NCBI RefSeq assembly: GCF_019468565.1
Contig: NZ_CP080521.1
Location: 3,100,001 to 3,164,000, forward strand
Direction of reading: 5' to 3'
Origin: Pseudonocardia sp. DSM 110487
Lineage (GTDB): Bacteria; Actinomycetota; Actinomycetes; Mycobacteriales; Pseudonocardiaceae
DNA: 64,000 nt
A program made the translations under genes and the position numbers. Below the pieces are notes generated by a model. That model had not been told where the DNA came from, did no database searches, and saw nothing but the letters and a program-made list of their open reading frames with translations. Positions 8,200 through 16,469 of the stretch are shown here, piece after piece (position 1 is the stretch's first letter; every line of letters starts with the position of its first letter).

Positions 8200-9330
8200 T
8201 CACGTCCGCTGCGTCTGTCTCGTGCGGTGTCCGGTCAGGGCGATCACCGCTCCCGCGAAGCACAGGACCGCCGTCCACGCCACCGTCGCACCGGTCGAGG
8301 TGTGGTCGGCGACGATGCCGGCGATCCAGGGGCCCGCGGTCTGGCCCGCCGCGAAGAGCGTGGTGAACGCCGCGATCGTCGCCGTCCAGTCGGCCGGTGG
8401 GGTGGCGTCGCGGACCCGCGCGGTGACGGCGGCGGGCACGCTCATGAACGACGCCCCGTAGAGGACCACGGACGCCAGGATGACCGGGAGCGCTGTCGAT
8501 ACCAGGGCCAGTGCCGCTCCGGCGGCGAGGATCGCCAACAACGCACCGAGGGCCGTGCCGCCGGGCCAGCGGACGACGGGGCGGCTCCACAGCGCGGGCG
8601 CCGCCATCACGGCCAGCCCCATCACCGTCCAGACGAGCGTCACCTCCGGCACCGAGGCATGGCGGTCGGCGAGATATGCGGACAGGAACGTGATGTAGGT
8701 GATGTAGCCGGTCGCGAACAACACGTACGGCACGGCGACCCACCACAGCGGGAGCACGAACGCCCGGCCGGCGGTGGCTGCGGGTGCCTCCCCTTCCGCA
8801 CGAGCGGCCGTCCAGCTCACGAGCGCGGCGACACCAGCTGCGGCGGCAAGGCCGACCCATCCGGTACGCCACTCGGACCCGAGTGCGGGGATGCTCGCCC
8901 CGCCGGCCGCGATGCCGAGGCCCGACCCCGCGAAGAAGATGGTGAGGGGGACGCCGGAGGAGGAGCGGGCGGCGATGCGCGCCGCGATCACCCCTCCGGC
9001 GATGAAGACCACGGCTCCGGTCACCCCCGCCGCGGCCCTTGCGGCGAGCAGGATCACGAAGTCGCCGCTCAGCGCCGTGGCGGCGAGCGCAACCGCGGTG
9101 AGGACCATGCCTGTGCGGAAGGCGGCCGCGGTGCCGATCCTGCGCACGACGGCGGCCGCCAGCATCGCGCCGAGCAGGTAGCCGAGCCCGTTCGCGGTGT
9201 TCATCGCCCCGGCCTGGGCGAGGCTCCAGTGCAGGTCCTCGCGCATGGCGGGTAGGAGGAGGCCGTACGCGAACCGCGCGAACCCGAGCGCCGACGCGGT
9301 GCCGAGGGCCAGCCGCAGCGCCTGGATCAT
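8200..9330 (-). CDS. YbfB/YjiJ-type MFS transporter
   Basis: About 376 residues from ATG 9330, which overlaps the stop of the hydrolase gene and so fixes the start although the frame is open further upstream. Around eleven to twelve hydrophobic helices are visible. The N-terminal RLALGTASALGFARFAYG and AGAMNTANGLGYLLGA segments match the YbfB/YjiJ branch of the major facilitator superfamily. Likely a small-molecule exporter or importer; substrate unknown. It forms an operon with the hydrolase upstream and possibly the PadR gene downstream. Confidence 0.87.
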   Translation of the reverse strand: MIQALRLALGTASALGFARFAYGLLLPAMREDLHWSLAQAGAMNTANGLGYLLGAMLAAAVVRRIGTAAAFRTGMVLTAVALAATALSGDFVILLAARAAAGVTGAVVFIAGGVIAARIAARSSSGVPLTIFFAGSGLGIAAGGASIPALGSEWRTGWVGLAAAAGVAALVSWTAARAEGEAPAATAGRAFVLPLWWVAVPYVLFATGYITYITFLSAYLADRHASVPEVTLVWTVMGLAVMAAPALWSRPVVRWPGGTALGALLAILAAGAALALVSTALPVILASVVLYGASFMSVPAAVTARVRDATPPADWTATIAAFTTLFAAGQTAGPWIAGIVADHTSTGATVAWTAVLCFAGAVIALTGHRTRQTQRT

Positions 9331-10145
9331 CAGACGCGCTGCAGGAAGCCCATGACCGTGCGGGCCAGCGTCACACGGTGGTCCGACAGCGCGTGGTCGG
9401 TCGCGAAGACGTGGTGTTCGAGGTGTGCGTCCGCGTACGCCGCGACGAGCGGGTCGTGGTGCAGCTCGTGGGGGCTGACGGCATCGCGCCCGGCGCCGAC
9501 GAGGAGCACCGGTCGGTGCGCCAACATCGGCGCGAGCCGCGCCAGCCGCCACGACTCGCCCGCCGCCTCCATCTCCGCGACGAGCGCATCCCCGCTGGTG
9601 CCCCGCAGCGGGCCGAGCGAGTCGTCGAACGCCTCGACCCATGCGGCGCGGACGTCCTCGTCGGCCCGGCAGAGCGCGGCGACCGCACCGAAGTCGAAGC
9701 CGGCGATCGACGCGACCGCGGCCACCGACGGGTCGGCGGCCGTGGTCATCAGGGCCGCGAAGCCGCCGAGGCTGTGACCGACCAGCGCCGGTCGGCTCGG
9801 ATCGAGCCGGTGGGTGGCCGCGAACCCCGGGTCACGGAGGGCGGCGAGGACCGCCGCCGCGTCCTCGAGCACGTGGGCCCACGACCACGTACCGCCCACG
9901 CCCCACGAGCCGCGGTAATGGAACACCAGCGACGCGAAGCCCGCGCGGCGCAGCACCTGCGCGAGATCGAAGTTGCGCTCGTTGCCCGGGAACCCGTGCA
10001 GTAGCACGACGACCGGGTGCGGCCCGCGGCCTGCGGGCACGTGCAGCACACCCAGCAGCGTCTCGCCGCCGCTGACGAACGTCACCGCGGGAGTGGTGGC
10101 CGGGAAATCCGGGTCGGGCGGGGGATCGGCGGCAAGCGGGTCCAT
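9330..10145 (-). CDS. Alpha/beta hydrolase
   Basis: About 271 residues from ATG 10145; the frame stays open to 10190 but that part overlaps the operator region. Motifs: oxyanion HGFPGN (about 50-55), nucleophile elbow GHSLGG (Ser near 125), acid GAGRDAVS (Asp near 219) and His in DHALSDHR (about 249-255). These give a complete catalytic triad of the esterase/dienelactone-hydrolase-like group, likely cytosolic as no signal is seen. It heads an operon with the MFS transporter, divergent from a TetR regulator. Substrate unknown. Confidence 0.88.
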   Translation of the reverse strand: MDPLAADPPPDPDFPATTPAVTFVSGGETLLGVLHVPAGRGPHPVVVLLHGFPGNERNFDLAQVLRRAGFASLVFHYRGSWGVGGTWSWAHVLEDAAAVLAALRDPGFAATHRLDPSRPALVGHSLGGFAALMTTAADPSVAAVASIAGFDFGAVAALCRADEDVRAAWVEAFDDSLGPLRGTSGDALVAEMEAAGESWRLARLAPMLAHRPVLLVGAGRDAVSPHELHHDPLVAAYADAHLEHHVFATDHALSDHRVTLARTVMGFLQRV

Positions 10146-10156
10146 CGGGCTCCTAG

Positions 10157-10209
10157 ATCGAACCGATCGGTACGGCCGTGACGGTAGCACCCATCGAACC
10201 GACCGTTAC
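10157..10209. promoter_or_regulatory. Twin operator for the TetR-family regulator
   Basis: Two near-identical 17-bp direct repeats, ATCGAACCGATCGGTAC (10157-10173) and ATCGAACCGACCGTTAC (10193-10209), differ at two positions and start 36 bp apart. The first contains the perfect palindrome ACCGATCGGT (10162-10171). They fill the gap between the divergent hydrolase and TetR genes, the classic place for a TetR dimer to repress both directions. That the local TetR binds them is inference. Confidence 0.65.
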
Positions 10210-10218
10210 TATCTGCCT

Positions 10219-10815
10219 GTGCCGGTTCCGAAGGGCTCCACGATCGATCCCGCACGCACACGCAGCGCCATCGTCGAGGCGGCGACCCCGCTGCTGTACG
10301 AACGCGGGCTCGACGGCGTCGGCGTCGCCGAGCTGTGCGCGCGGCTCGGGGTCTCCAAGGAGACGCTCTACCGGCACTTCGGCACGAAGGACGGCCTCGT
10401 GCGGGCCGTGCTGGAGGCGCGGAGCGAGCGGGTCCACGCCTGGATCGGAGCCGCCGTCGCGGCGGCCGGTGACGATCCGGCGGACCAGCTGGCCGCCGTC
10501 TTCGACGCGTTGGGCCGGTGGTACGCCGAGCCCGAGTTCCGCGGCTGCGCGATGGTGAACGCGGCCGCCCAGCACCACGTCGAGCCCGTGCGCGCTCTCA
10601 CGGAGCGGCATCTGAACCGCCACCTGGACCTCCTCACCGACATCGCCGCGCGCGCCGGAGCGTCCGACCCCGTCGCCCTCGGCAGGCAGCTGCTGATGCT
10701 GGTCGAGGGGGCGACGGTCGTTGCCGCCCACCACAGCGTGGTCGACGCGGCGGCACAGGCACGTACCGCCGCCCTCGCCCTGCTGGCAGGAAATCAGGCT
10801 CGGTCGCCGCTGTAG
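10219..10815 (+). CDS. TetR-family transcriptional regulator
   Basis: About 198 residues from GTG 10219, placed directly after the second operator repeat; the frame is open far upstream into the divergent gene but has no better start. The helix-turn-helix is clear (VAELCARLGVSKETLYRHF, about 33-52), with an all-helical ligand domain after it containing FRGCAMVNAAAQHH, typical of TetR_C regulators with a conserved cysteine. Likely represses the divergent hydrolase/MFS operon and itself; inducer unknown. Confidence 0.9.
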   Translation: MPVPKGSTIDPARTRSAIVEAATPLLYERGLDGVGVAELCARLGVSKETLYRHFGTKDGLVRAVLEARSERVHAWIGAAVAAAGDDPADQLAAVFDALGRWYAEPEFRGCAMVNAAAQHHVEPVRALTERHLNRHLDLLTDIAARAGASDPVALGRQLLMLVEGATVVAAHHSVVDAAAQARTAALALLAGNQARSPL

Positions 10816-11055
10816 GCGGCCTGGTAGAACTGCCGCTCGGGTTCTTCGCGGACCTGGCGGCACTGGCGCAGATGGACATACCGGAGGGCGAGGGCTGCGT
10901 GGAGATCCCGGACGGCGCGATCAGCACGCGCGACGCCGAAAGGGTGGGCACGAGGAGTTGCCCAGGTGCGAGGTGGACGGCGCGGTCGAGTTCTTCGCCA
11001 GGCATCTCGGCCGGATCGGCACGTCACCGGCCTGACGGCAGTTATCCGGCCGTGG

Positions 11056-12777
11056 TCAGAACGGTGCCGGGTCGTGCGGATCGGGTGGAAAGGCGTTCTC
11101 GCCGTGCCAGAGCGCGGTGACGATCTCGTCGCGCTGTTTCGCGGTGAGCCCGTTCGGCCCCTGAGGTGGCGGTGGATCCGCTGCCGTTGGGGGTGGCGCT
11201 CCGTGGTCGGGTCGGTAGTCGTGCGGGTCGCTGCAGTACCTGTGCCCGGTGGGCGTGATCCACTCGATGCGCCCACCCGGGCGGGTGCGGACCCTCCAGC
11301 CGGGGGCGTGCTTGGCGTGGTGATCGTGCCCGCATCCGCCTATCAGGTTCGTCTCGCTGGTCGCGCCCTTCGGGTACGGGACGATGTGGTCCAGCTCGGA
11401 GTCAAGCGCCCGGCGGCCGCAGATGGGCCCCCGGCAGTGCACGTCACGCGCGCGCACGAAGTCGGCCAGCGCGGCAGGCGGCCGGTACGTGGTGCGCCCG
11501 TGGTCGAGCAGCGCGCCCGAGAGCGGATCGAAGACCAGGCGCTTCAGGGTGGCGTCGGCGGCGATCTCCCGGGCCAGCTCGGCCGGGATCGGGCCGTGCC
11601 CGGCGAGTTCACACGCCTGCTCGTCGAGCCCCAGCAGGGTGGTGAACGGCATCAGCACCTGCACCAGCGGCTTGCCGGGATTCACCGGCCGCGGCGGCTC
11701 GGTGCGCACCCCAGCTGCCGAGCCGAAGCCAGGGGAGGTGTCGGCGCTCTTCGCGCCGGTCTCCGGGGCGCGGCGCTCACCATCGCCGGTGGCATCCGTG
11801 CCGCCGGAGCCGGAGCCGGAGTCGGCGTTGTCGACCTCGTCCGCGTCGTCGGTCTCGTCCGCGTCGGTGGTGGCGTAGGTGAGGGTGCCGGTCAGCAGGC
11901 TGACCATCAGGTCGGCGCGGCGGGCGTCCATGCCGCGGGAGTCGTCCTTGCCGCAGCCCTGCGCGAGCCGGGTCAGCCACTGGAAGCACGAGCGCGCGTC
12001 GGTGGCCGACAGCAGCGCCCACAGCGAGGCCATGCCTTCCTGCTCTTCCCCGACCGCCACCCGACGGTCGCGGCGGGCGGCGCGGTGGCGCTCGCGGGAC
12101 CCGTCGGGGTCGGCGTGCAGCACCGCGCGCTTCAACGCGGCCTTGAGCTGGGCGAGGGTCTGCTCGGGCGCTCGGTCCAGCACCCGCTGCTGCACCGCCC
12201 GCGCCTTCTCGACCGGCAGGTAGTGGGTGGCGTCGCAGATCGCGGTGGCCCGCCGCTCATCCAGCTGACCCTGCTGCCAGGCCTGCAGCGTCTCGGGCAA
12301 CACCTGTGTCAGCTGCACGGCTCGCCCCAACCGGGCCTTGGCCGTCAACCGGGACAACTTCAGCGCGAGCCCGACCTCGTCCGGAGCGAACCGGCTCATG
12401 GCACACGACTTGTCGGTGGCCACCATCGTGGGGTCGTCGCCGGGGCGGCGGCGGGCGAACTCGGCCAGCAGCCGCGCCTGCCGGGCCTGGGCCCACCCGG
12501 TGAGGTGCTCGAACCCGACGATCGCCTCGATCAGGCCCGCATCCGACAGAGCGCCGGGCTCGGCGGTGGCCGCGTCCAACCCGACCGCGGACTCCTCACC
12601 CGGAATGGCGGAGCCCCACGGCCATTCGTCCGGGGCGAGGCGCACCCTCGGCTCCGGGTCGAGGCTTCCGGGTGGGCCCAGCAGCTCGTCGAGCTCCAGC
12701 TGGTCGAGCAGGTCGAGCTCGTCCTCGCCGACCCAGCCCGCCGGCCGGTCGATCTCGACGAACGCCGACTCGAACAT
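11056..12777 (-). CDS. DUF222/HNH endonuclease-domain protein (13E12-repeat type)
   Basis: About 573 residues. Start chosen at ATG 12777, because a -10/-35 pair ends 7 bp upstream and overlaps the alternative start at 12813. The N-terminal two thirds is the helical DUF222 domain. Near residues 446-495 is an HNH module: CRGPICGRR, then ELDHIVPY, then GCGHDHHAKHAPGW. A low-complexity Asp/Gly-rich stretch (about 300-345) lies between. This family is abundant and repeated in Mycobacterium and relatives; it is often called a putative mobile or restriction-like nuclease but its role is not settled. It is flanked by unrelated genes, consistent with mobility. Confidence 0.9.
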   Translation of the reverse strand: MFESAFVEIDRPAGWVGEDELDLLDQLELDELLGPPGSLDPEPRVRLAPDEWPWGSAIPGEESAVGLDAATAEPGALSDAGLIEAIVGFEHLTGWAQARQARLLAEFARRRPGDDPTMVATDKSCAMSRFAPDEVGLALKLSRLTAKARLGRAVQLTQVLPETLQAWQQGQLDERRATAICDATHYLPVEKARAVQQRVLDRAPEQTLAQLKAALKRAVLHADPDGSRERHRAARRDRRVAVGEEQEGMASLWALLSATDARSCFQWLTRLAQGCGKDDSRGMDARRADLMVSLLTGTLTYATTDADETDDADEVDNADSGSGSGGTDATGDGERRAPETGAKSADTSPGFGSAAGVRTEPPRPVNPGKPLVQVLMPFTTLLGLDEQACELAGHGPIPAELAREIAADATLKRLVFDPLSGALLDHGRTTYRPPAALADFVRARDVHCRGPICGRRALDSELDHIVPYPKGATSETNLIGGCGHDHHAKHAPGWRVRTRPGGRIEWITPTGHRYCSDPHDYRPDHGAPPPTAADPPPPQGPNGLTAKQRDEIVTALWHGENAFPPDPHDPAPF

Positions 12778-12784
12778 GTGTTCG

Positions 12785-12813
12785 ATTCTACGTGAGTGGG
12801 GGGTGGACTGCAA
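12785..12813 (-). promoter_or_regulatory. Leaderless promoter of the DUF222/HNH gene
   Basis: On the minus strand TTGCAG (12808-12813) and TAGAAT (12785-12790) are separated by exactly 17 bp. Transcription would start about 7 bp downstream of the -10, on the A of ATG 12777, giving a leaderless mRNA. No Shine-Dalgarno site precedes that ATG, which agrees. Confidence 0.6.
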
Positions 12814-12816
12814 GCC

Positions 12817-13218
12817 TCACGGGTTCGGCCAAGGGCTGAAGACCTTCTCGGCTCGAATTCGCACGCTGATCCATTGCGGGTTCGGTCCAGCGAATCCGGG
12901 ATACGGCCCGCCCGTGTACTTGTGCGACAGCTCGTCGATCAGCGTGCCGTCCGGATCGTCCTCGATGGACGCGGTGCCCTGCACCTGGACGCTCTCGTAA
13001 GGGCTCGCGGGATCGAAGATCGCCACGGCCGCACGGGGGTCGCGCCGTAAGTTGGCGGTTTTGCGGCGGCTCTTGGGCAGCGCGAACAGGAGGTCATCTC
13101 CGTCGCGCTTGACCCAGACCACCGTCGAATGCGGATTTCCGTCCGGTTCGAGCGTGGAGAGGACGGCGAAGTTCGTGTTGTCGAACAACGCGCCTACTTT
13201 GCCGGTGAGCTGTGCCAT
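12817..13218 (-). CDS. PPOX-class (split beta-barrel) F420/flavin-dependent oxidoreductase
   Basis: 133 residues from ATG 13218, preceded by GGAGGGAGC. Sequence features of the pyridoxamine-oxidase-like split barrel are clear: FAVLSTLEPDGNPHSTVVWV at the N-terminus, LFALPKSRRKTANLRRDPR in the middle and VQVQGTASIEDD near the end. Members of this actinobacterial branch use F420 or FMN to reduce small substrates; the cofactor cannot be decided here. It stands alone, with a 39-bp gap to the HNH gene. Confidence 0.87.
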   Translation of the reverse strand: MAQLTGKVGALFDNTNFAVLSTLEPDGNPHSTVVWVKRDGDDLLFALPKSRRKTANLRRDPRAAVAIFDPASPYESVQVQGTASIEDDPDGTLIDELSHKYTGGPYPGFAGPNPQWISVRIRAEKVFSPWPNP

Positions 13219-13362
13219 CGATTGCTCCCTCCGGGGATGCTTCTGTGACTCAACACACGCTACGTCGTCCCTCTGACATTTCGGGGCGTTCCGCGGCCGC
13301 CGGACGCCGCTTAGCCTGGCGTTGCTTCCCCGGGGTCGGTCCGGGCGCTCGAAGGAGGGGAC

Positions 13363-14042
13363 ATGGCTGTTCGCAAGTTCGTGCAGTTCGAGGAGCAGGT
13401 GCACGCGGAGTCCGGGCTCCCGGTGTCCCCGCCCCTGACCCGCGTGGTGGTGGGCGCGGTGGCGCCGAACCCCCTCGCGGGCAAGCCGGCGCCGACGGAC
13501 ATCTCGCCGCTGGTGGAGCTGTCGGAGACGCTGGGGGAGCAGCTCACGACCCGCGCACTCGACCGGATCGGGGACCCGGCGGGGATCCGCGCCTACGGCA
13601 AGGCGGCCCTCATCGGCACGGCGGGCGATCCGGAACACGGCGCCGCGTCCCCGATGGCGGTGGCCACGTTCGCACCGATCGTCGAGCTCCTCACGCAAGC
13701 GGGCGTCGTCGCACCCGGCAGCACCACCTTCGACGTTCGCCGGCGCTGATCCACCCGAGGCTCGGCATGGCCATGCGCGCGACCCTGCGTCGCGGGCGGA
13801 TGCTGATCCCGGGCAACGCGAAGATCGGTGCGGCCGGCACACCGATCGACCTCGTCTTCGGTCCGCTCGAGGAGAGCTGGGACCTGGACGCGATGGACAC
13901 GCTCACCGTCACCGTCGCGGATGCCCCTCGCCCCGACGAGCTGCTCCTGCTCGTCGGCTACACCACCGGCGCGCGCCCGAACGCCCGCTCGAAGGGCCCC
14001 ACCCAGGACGAGGTGGACGCCCTGCTCGCGTCGTTCGGCTGA
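13363..14042 (+). pseudogene. Amino acid synthesis-family (PF06684-like) gene broken by a ~95-bp insertion
   Basis: The first frame (13363-13749, start after GAAGGAGGGG) reads like the N-terminal half of the AA_synth family: FVQFEEQVHAESGLPVSPP, NPLAG, and AYGKAALIGTAGDPEHGAA. The family normally continues directly into a segment like ALIHPRLG; here that segment and the rest (PDELLLLVGYTTGARPNAR) are found in another frame from about 13743 to 14042. Between them (13648-13742) lie about 95 extra bases, not a multiple of three. The 128-residue product would lack the C-terminal half. Either a real insertion or a sequencing/assembly error. Confidence 0.7.
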
Positions 14043-14055
14043 TCTAGTGTCCCGA

Positions 14056-14069
14056 ACCGGAAGTCCGGT
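14056..14069. terminator. Short hairpin between convergent genes
   Basis: ACCGGA-AG-TCCGGT forms a 6-bp stem in the 47-bp gap between the AA_synth remnant and the convergent monooxygenase. No T-run follows, so a terminator role is only suggested by position. Confidence 0.3.
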
Positions 14070-14089
14070 GCATAAATCGGCGGATCCTG

Positions 14090-15322
14090 CTAGCGGCCGG
14101 TCGGCGCCGCCACTGAGGCCGCGGCGTAGCTCTTGACGATCGCATCCAACTCGGCCGGGTCGATCACGTCGTCGAGCCGGTCGAAGCCGTCGGGGGCGCG
14201 GCGCTCGACCTCGTCGATCACCATCTCCGGGCCGCCGGCCCGGTTGCGCAGCACGATCTCGCGGGTGGCGGGCAGCCGCTCGTCCTGGTAGGCGGTCAGC
14301 GCGGTCTCGGGGTCGGCACCGGAGGTCAGGTGGCGGGTGAGGGCGACGGCGTCGAGCACGGCCTGGCCCGCGCCGTTCGAACCCATCGGGTACATCGGGT
14401 GGCCGGCATCTCCGAGCAGGGTGACGCGGCCGTGGCTCCAGCGGGGCAGTGGGTCGCGGTCGCACATCGGGTACTCGTACATCGCCGGCGTGGCCGCGAC
14501 CAGGCCGGCCACGTCGACGTGCTGCGTGTGGAAGCGCGCGATGTGCGGCGCGAGCTCCTCCGGGTCGCCCGGGCGGGACCAGTCCTCCCGGCGCGGCGGC
14601 GGGTCGCCGGGCTCGCCGGTGCGGGCGCAGATCGCCCAGTTGGTGAGCACGGTGTCGGGCGAGCCGCCCCGGCCGATCGGGTACAGCACCAGCTTGGCCG
14701 GGTTGCCCCCGGCGATGATCATCGAGCGCCCGGTCAGGAACGGCGGCCAGTCGGTGGCTCCGCGCCACATCATGACGCCGTTCCAGCGCGGCGGGCCCTC
14801 GTCGGGGAAGAACGTGGCGCGCACGGTGGAGTGGATGCCGTCGGTGCCGATCAGCACGTCACCCTCGCGGTCGCCCAGCCGAGCGCCCGCCGGGTCGGTG
14901 AACGTCGCCCGGACGCCGTCGCCGTCCTGCTCGAACCCCACGAGCCGGTGCCCGGTGCGCACGGAGTCCTGCCCGAGGCGCTCGCGGACCGCCCGCAGCA
15001 GCACGCCCTGCAACCGGCCGCGGTGCACCGACAGCTGCGGGACGTCGAACCCGGCGTCCATGCCGCACGGCCGGTGCATGATCACCTGGCCGAGGCGGTG
15101 GCAGTAGAACAGCTCCTTCGTGCGGACGGCCACCTCGTCCAGCGCGTCGAGCAGGCCCAGCCCGGCGAGCGGCCCGACGGCGAGTGGCAGCGCGTTGATC
15201 CCGACCCCCAGCTCCCGGATCTCGGGACTGCGCTCGTAGATCTCGCACTCGATCCCGGCGTCGTGCAGGAACAGGGCGGTGGCCAGCCCGCCGATGCCGG
15301 CCCCGACGATCAGCACCTTCAC
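14090..15322 (-). CDS. FAD-dependent monooxygenase (aromatic hydroxylase type)
   Basis: About 410 residues from GTG 15322 (VKVLIVGAG); the frame runs further up but family members begin here. Class A flavoprotein motifs: GAGIGGLATALFL (Rossmann GxGxxG, about 6-18), GDVLIGTDGIHSTVR (DG motif, near 150-165) and LLGDAGHPMYP (GD motif, near 295). The closest familiar relatives are PhzS-like and salicylate-hydroxylase-like enzymes, which insert one oxygen into an aromatic or heteroaromatic ring using NAD(P)H. No partner gene is adjacent, so the substrate stays open. Confidence 0.88.
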   Translation of the reverse strand: MKVLIVGAGIGGLATALFLHDAGIECEIYERSPEIRELGVGINALPLAVGPLAGLGLLDALDEVAVRTKELFYCHRLGQVIMHRPCGMDAGFDVPQLSVHRGRLQGVLLRAVRERLGQDSVRTGHRLVGFEQDGDGVRATFTDPAGARLGDREGDVLIGTDGIHSTVRATFFPDEGPPRWNGVMMWRGATDWPPFLTGRSMIIAGGNPAKLVLYPIGRGGSPDTVLTNWAICARTGEPGDPPPRREDWSRPGDPEELAPHIARFHTQHVDVAGLVAATPAMYEYPMCDRDPLPRWSHGRVTLLGDAGHPMYPMGSNGAGQAVLDAVALTRHLTSGADPETALTAYQDERLPATREIVLRNRAGGPEMVIDEVERRAPDGFDRLDDVIDPAELDAIVKSYAAASVAAPTGR

Positions 15323-15484
15323 ATCCGGCGACGCTAGCGGCGCCGGGCGGTCGGTGGAACCCGGATCACCGGCACAGAACCGCCTAAAAACCGACATCGC
15401 GGATGGGAGCCGTGTCCGGATCCCGGCGGTCTCGCCGCCCGGCACGCACCTCGTGCCGGCTCGCGCACCCGATCCGGGCTCGCG

Positions 15485-16375
15485 CTACCGCTCGACCGGG
15501 CGCGTCGGCCGACCCGAGGTGCGCCGGCCGCGGGCGGCGGTCCGGCGGGTGCCCTGACGTGTGGTGGGCGCCCAGTGCCGGGGGCGGGGGAACGCCGGCG
15601 GGAGCCGCGTGTCGGCGTCGCCCCGGGCCGCCGCCAGCTGGGCAGCGGTGAGGAAGAGCGTGTCGCGCAGGTCGGCGCCCGCGAGGTCGGCGCCGCGCAG
15701 GTCCGCGCCGAGGAGATCGGCGCAGCGCAGGTCGGCACCCCGCAGGTCGGCGCCGACGAGCAGGGCCCCGCGCAAGCTCGCCCGGCGCAGGTCGGCGCCG
15801 CGCAGCCGGGCGCCCAGCAGCTGCGCCCCGCGGTGGTCGGGCCCAGGGCTGCCGGCCCTGGCGAGGTCGCTCACCCTCCCCAGCAGGTCGGCGACCGACC
15901 GCCGGTGCGCCTCCACGTCGAGCGCGGCGAGCTCCTCGGGCGTGCCGGCGGCGAGCCGATCGGTCTCGGCGAGCGCCGCGTCGAGCGCGTCGGAGAGCAC
16001 TGCGGCCGCGGGGAGCGCCCGTGCCTCGCTGAGGTACCGCAGCAGCTCGTGCAGCACCCGGACCACCGGGAACACCGCGAACATCGACCCGGCGACCTCC
16101 GGGTGGTCGCGCCAGTTCCGCCCGCCGAACGTCACCTGGACGACCTGCTGCCCGGCGCCGAAGCAGTCGTAGACCGTGCAGCCGGGATAGCCGGCCTCGC
16201 GCAGCCCGGCGTGGATGCCGCAGCTGAAGTCGGGCTGCAGGTGCCCGCACGGCGTGCCCGCCGGCTTGTCGACGGCGAAGTCGGCCGACGCCGCGAACGG
16301 GAGGGCGACGCAGCAGAGGCCTGCGCAGCGAGAGCAGTCGGCGGTGAGGCGGTCGGGGGCGGACACCGCACCCAT
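15485..16375 (-). CDS. Cysteine-cluster (YkgJ-like) plus pentapeptide-repeat protein
   Basis: About 296 residues from ATG 16375. The N-terminus has a metal-chelating pattern CSRCAGLCC (Cys 14, 17, 21, 22) and further cysteines in CGHLQPDFSCGIH and CTVYDCFG, as in YkgJ-type clusters. A helical middle follows. Residues about 180-245 are pentapeptide repeats of the A(D/N)LxG kind (LRGADLRRASLRGALLVGAD), which fold as a quadrilateral beta-helix that can mimic DNA. A basic tail ends the protein. Function unknown; a fluoroquinolone-type gyrase-protection role is known for some pentapeptide proteins but is not implied here. Confidence 0.85.
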   Translation of the reverse strand: MGAVSAPDRLTADCSRCAGLCCVALPFAASADFAVDKPAGTPCGHLQPDFSCGIHAGLREAGYPGCTVYDCFGAGQQVVQVTFGGRNWRDHPEVAGSMFAVFPVVRVLHELLRYLSEARALPAAAVLSDALDAALAETDRLAAGTPEELAALDVEAHRRSVADLLGRVSDLARAGSPGPDHRGAQLLGARLRGADLRRASLRGALLVGADLRGADLRCADLLGADLRGADLAGADLRDTLFLTAAQLAAARGDADTRLPPAFPRPRHWAPTTRQGTRRTAARGRRTSGRPTRPVER

Positions 16376-16401
16376 TGTCCTCGGCCGCCGGGACCGCCCG
16401 A

Positions 16402-16458
16402 AGTTCAGGAACGCCACGTTCCTGTCCTGCAGGTTCATGAACGTGGCGTTCCTGAACT
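16402..16458. repeat. Perfect 19-bp inverted repeat
   Basis: AGTTCAGGAACGCCACGTT (16402-16420) and its exact complement AACGTGGCGTTCCTGAACT (16440-16458) flank a 19-bp centre that itself carries CCTGCAGG (16426-16433). It sits between the aminotransferase stop and the pentapeptide gene start on the same strand. It could stop or attenuate transcription, or be a dispersed palindromic element. Only one copy is in this window. Confidence 0.75.
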
Positions 16459-16469
16459 CCAGGGCAGGT

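Noticed and set aside
10816..11055. Possible 3' fragment of a minus-strand gene (ALRYVHLRQCRQVREEPE)
   Set aside because: The tail looks protein-like, but no start or family could be assigned in the 240-bp gap; recorded only as a possible remnant.
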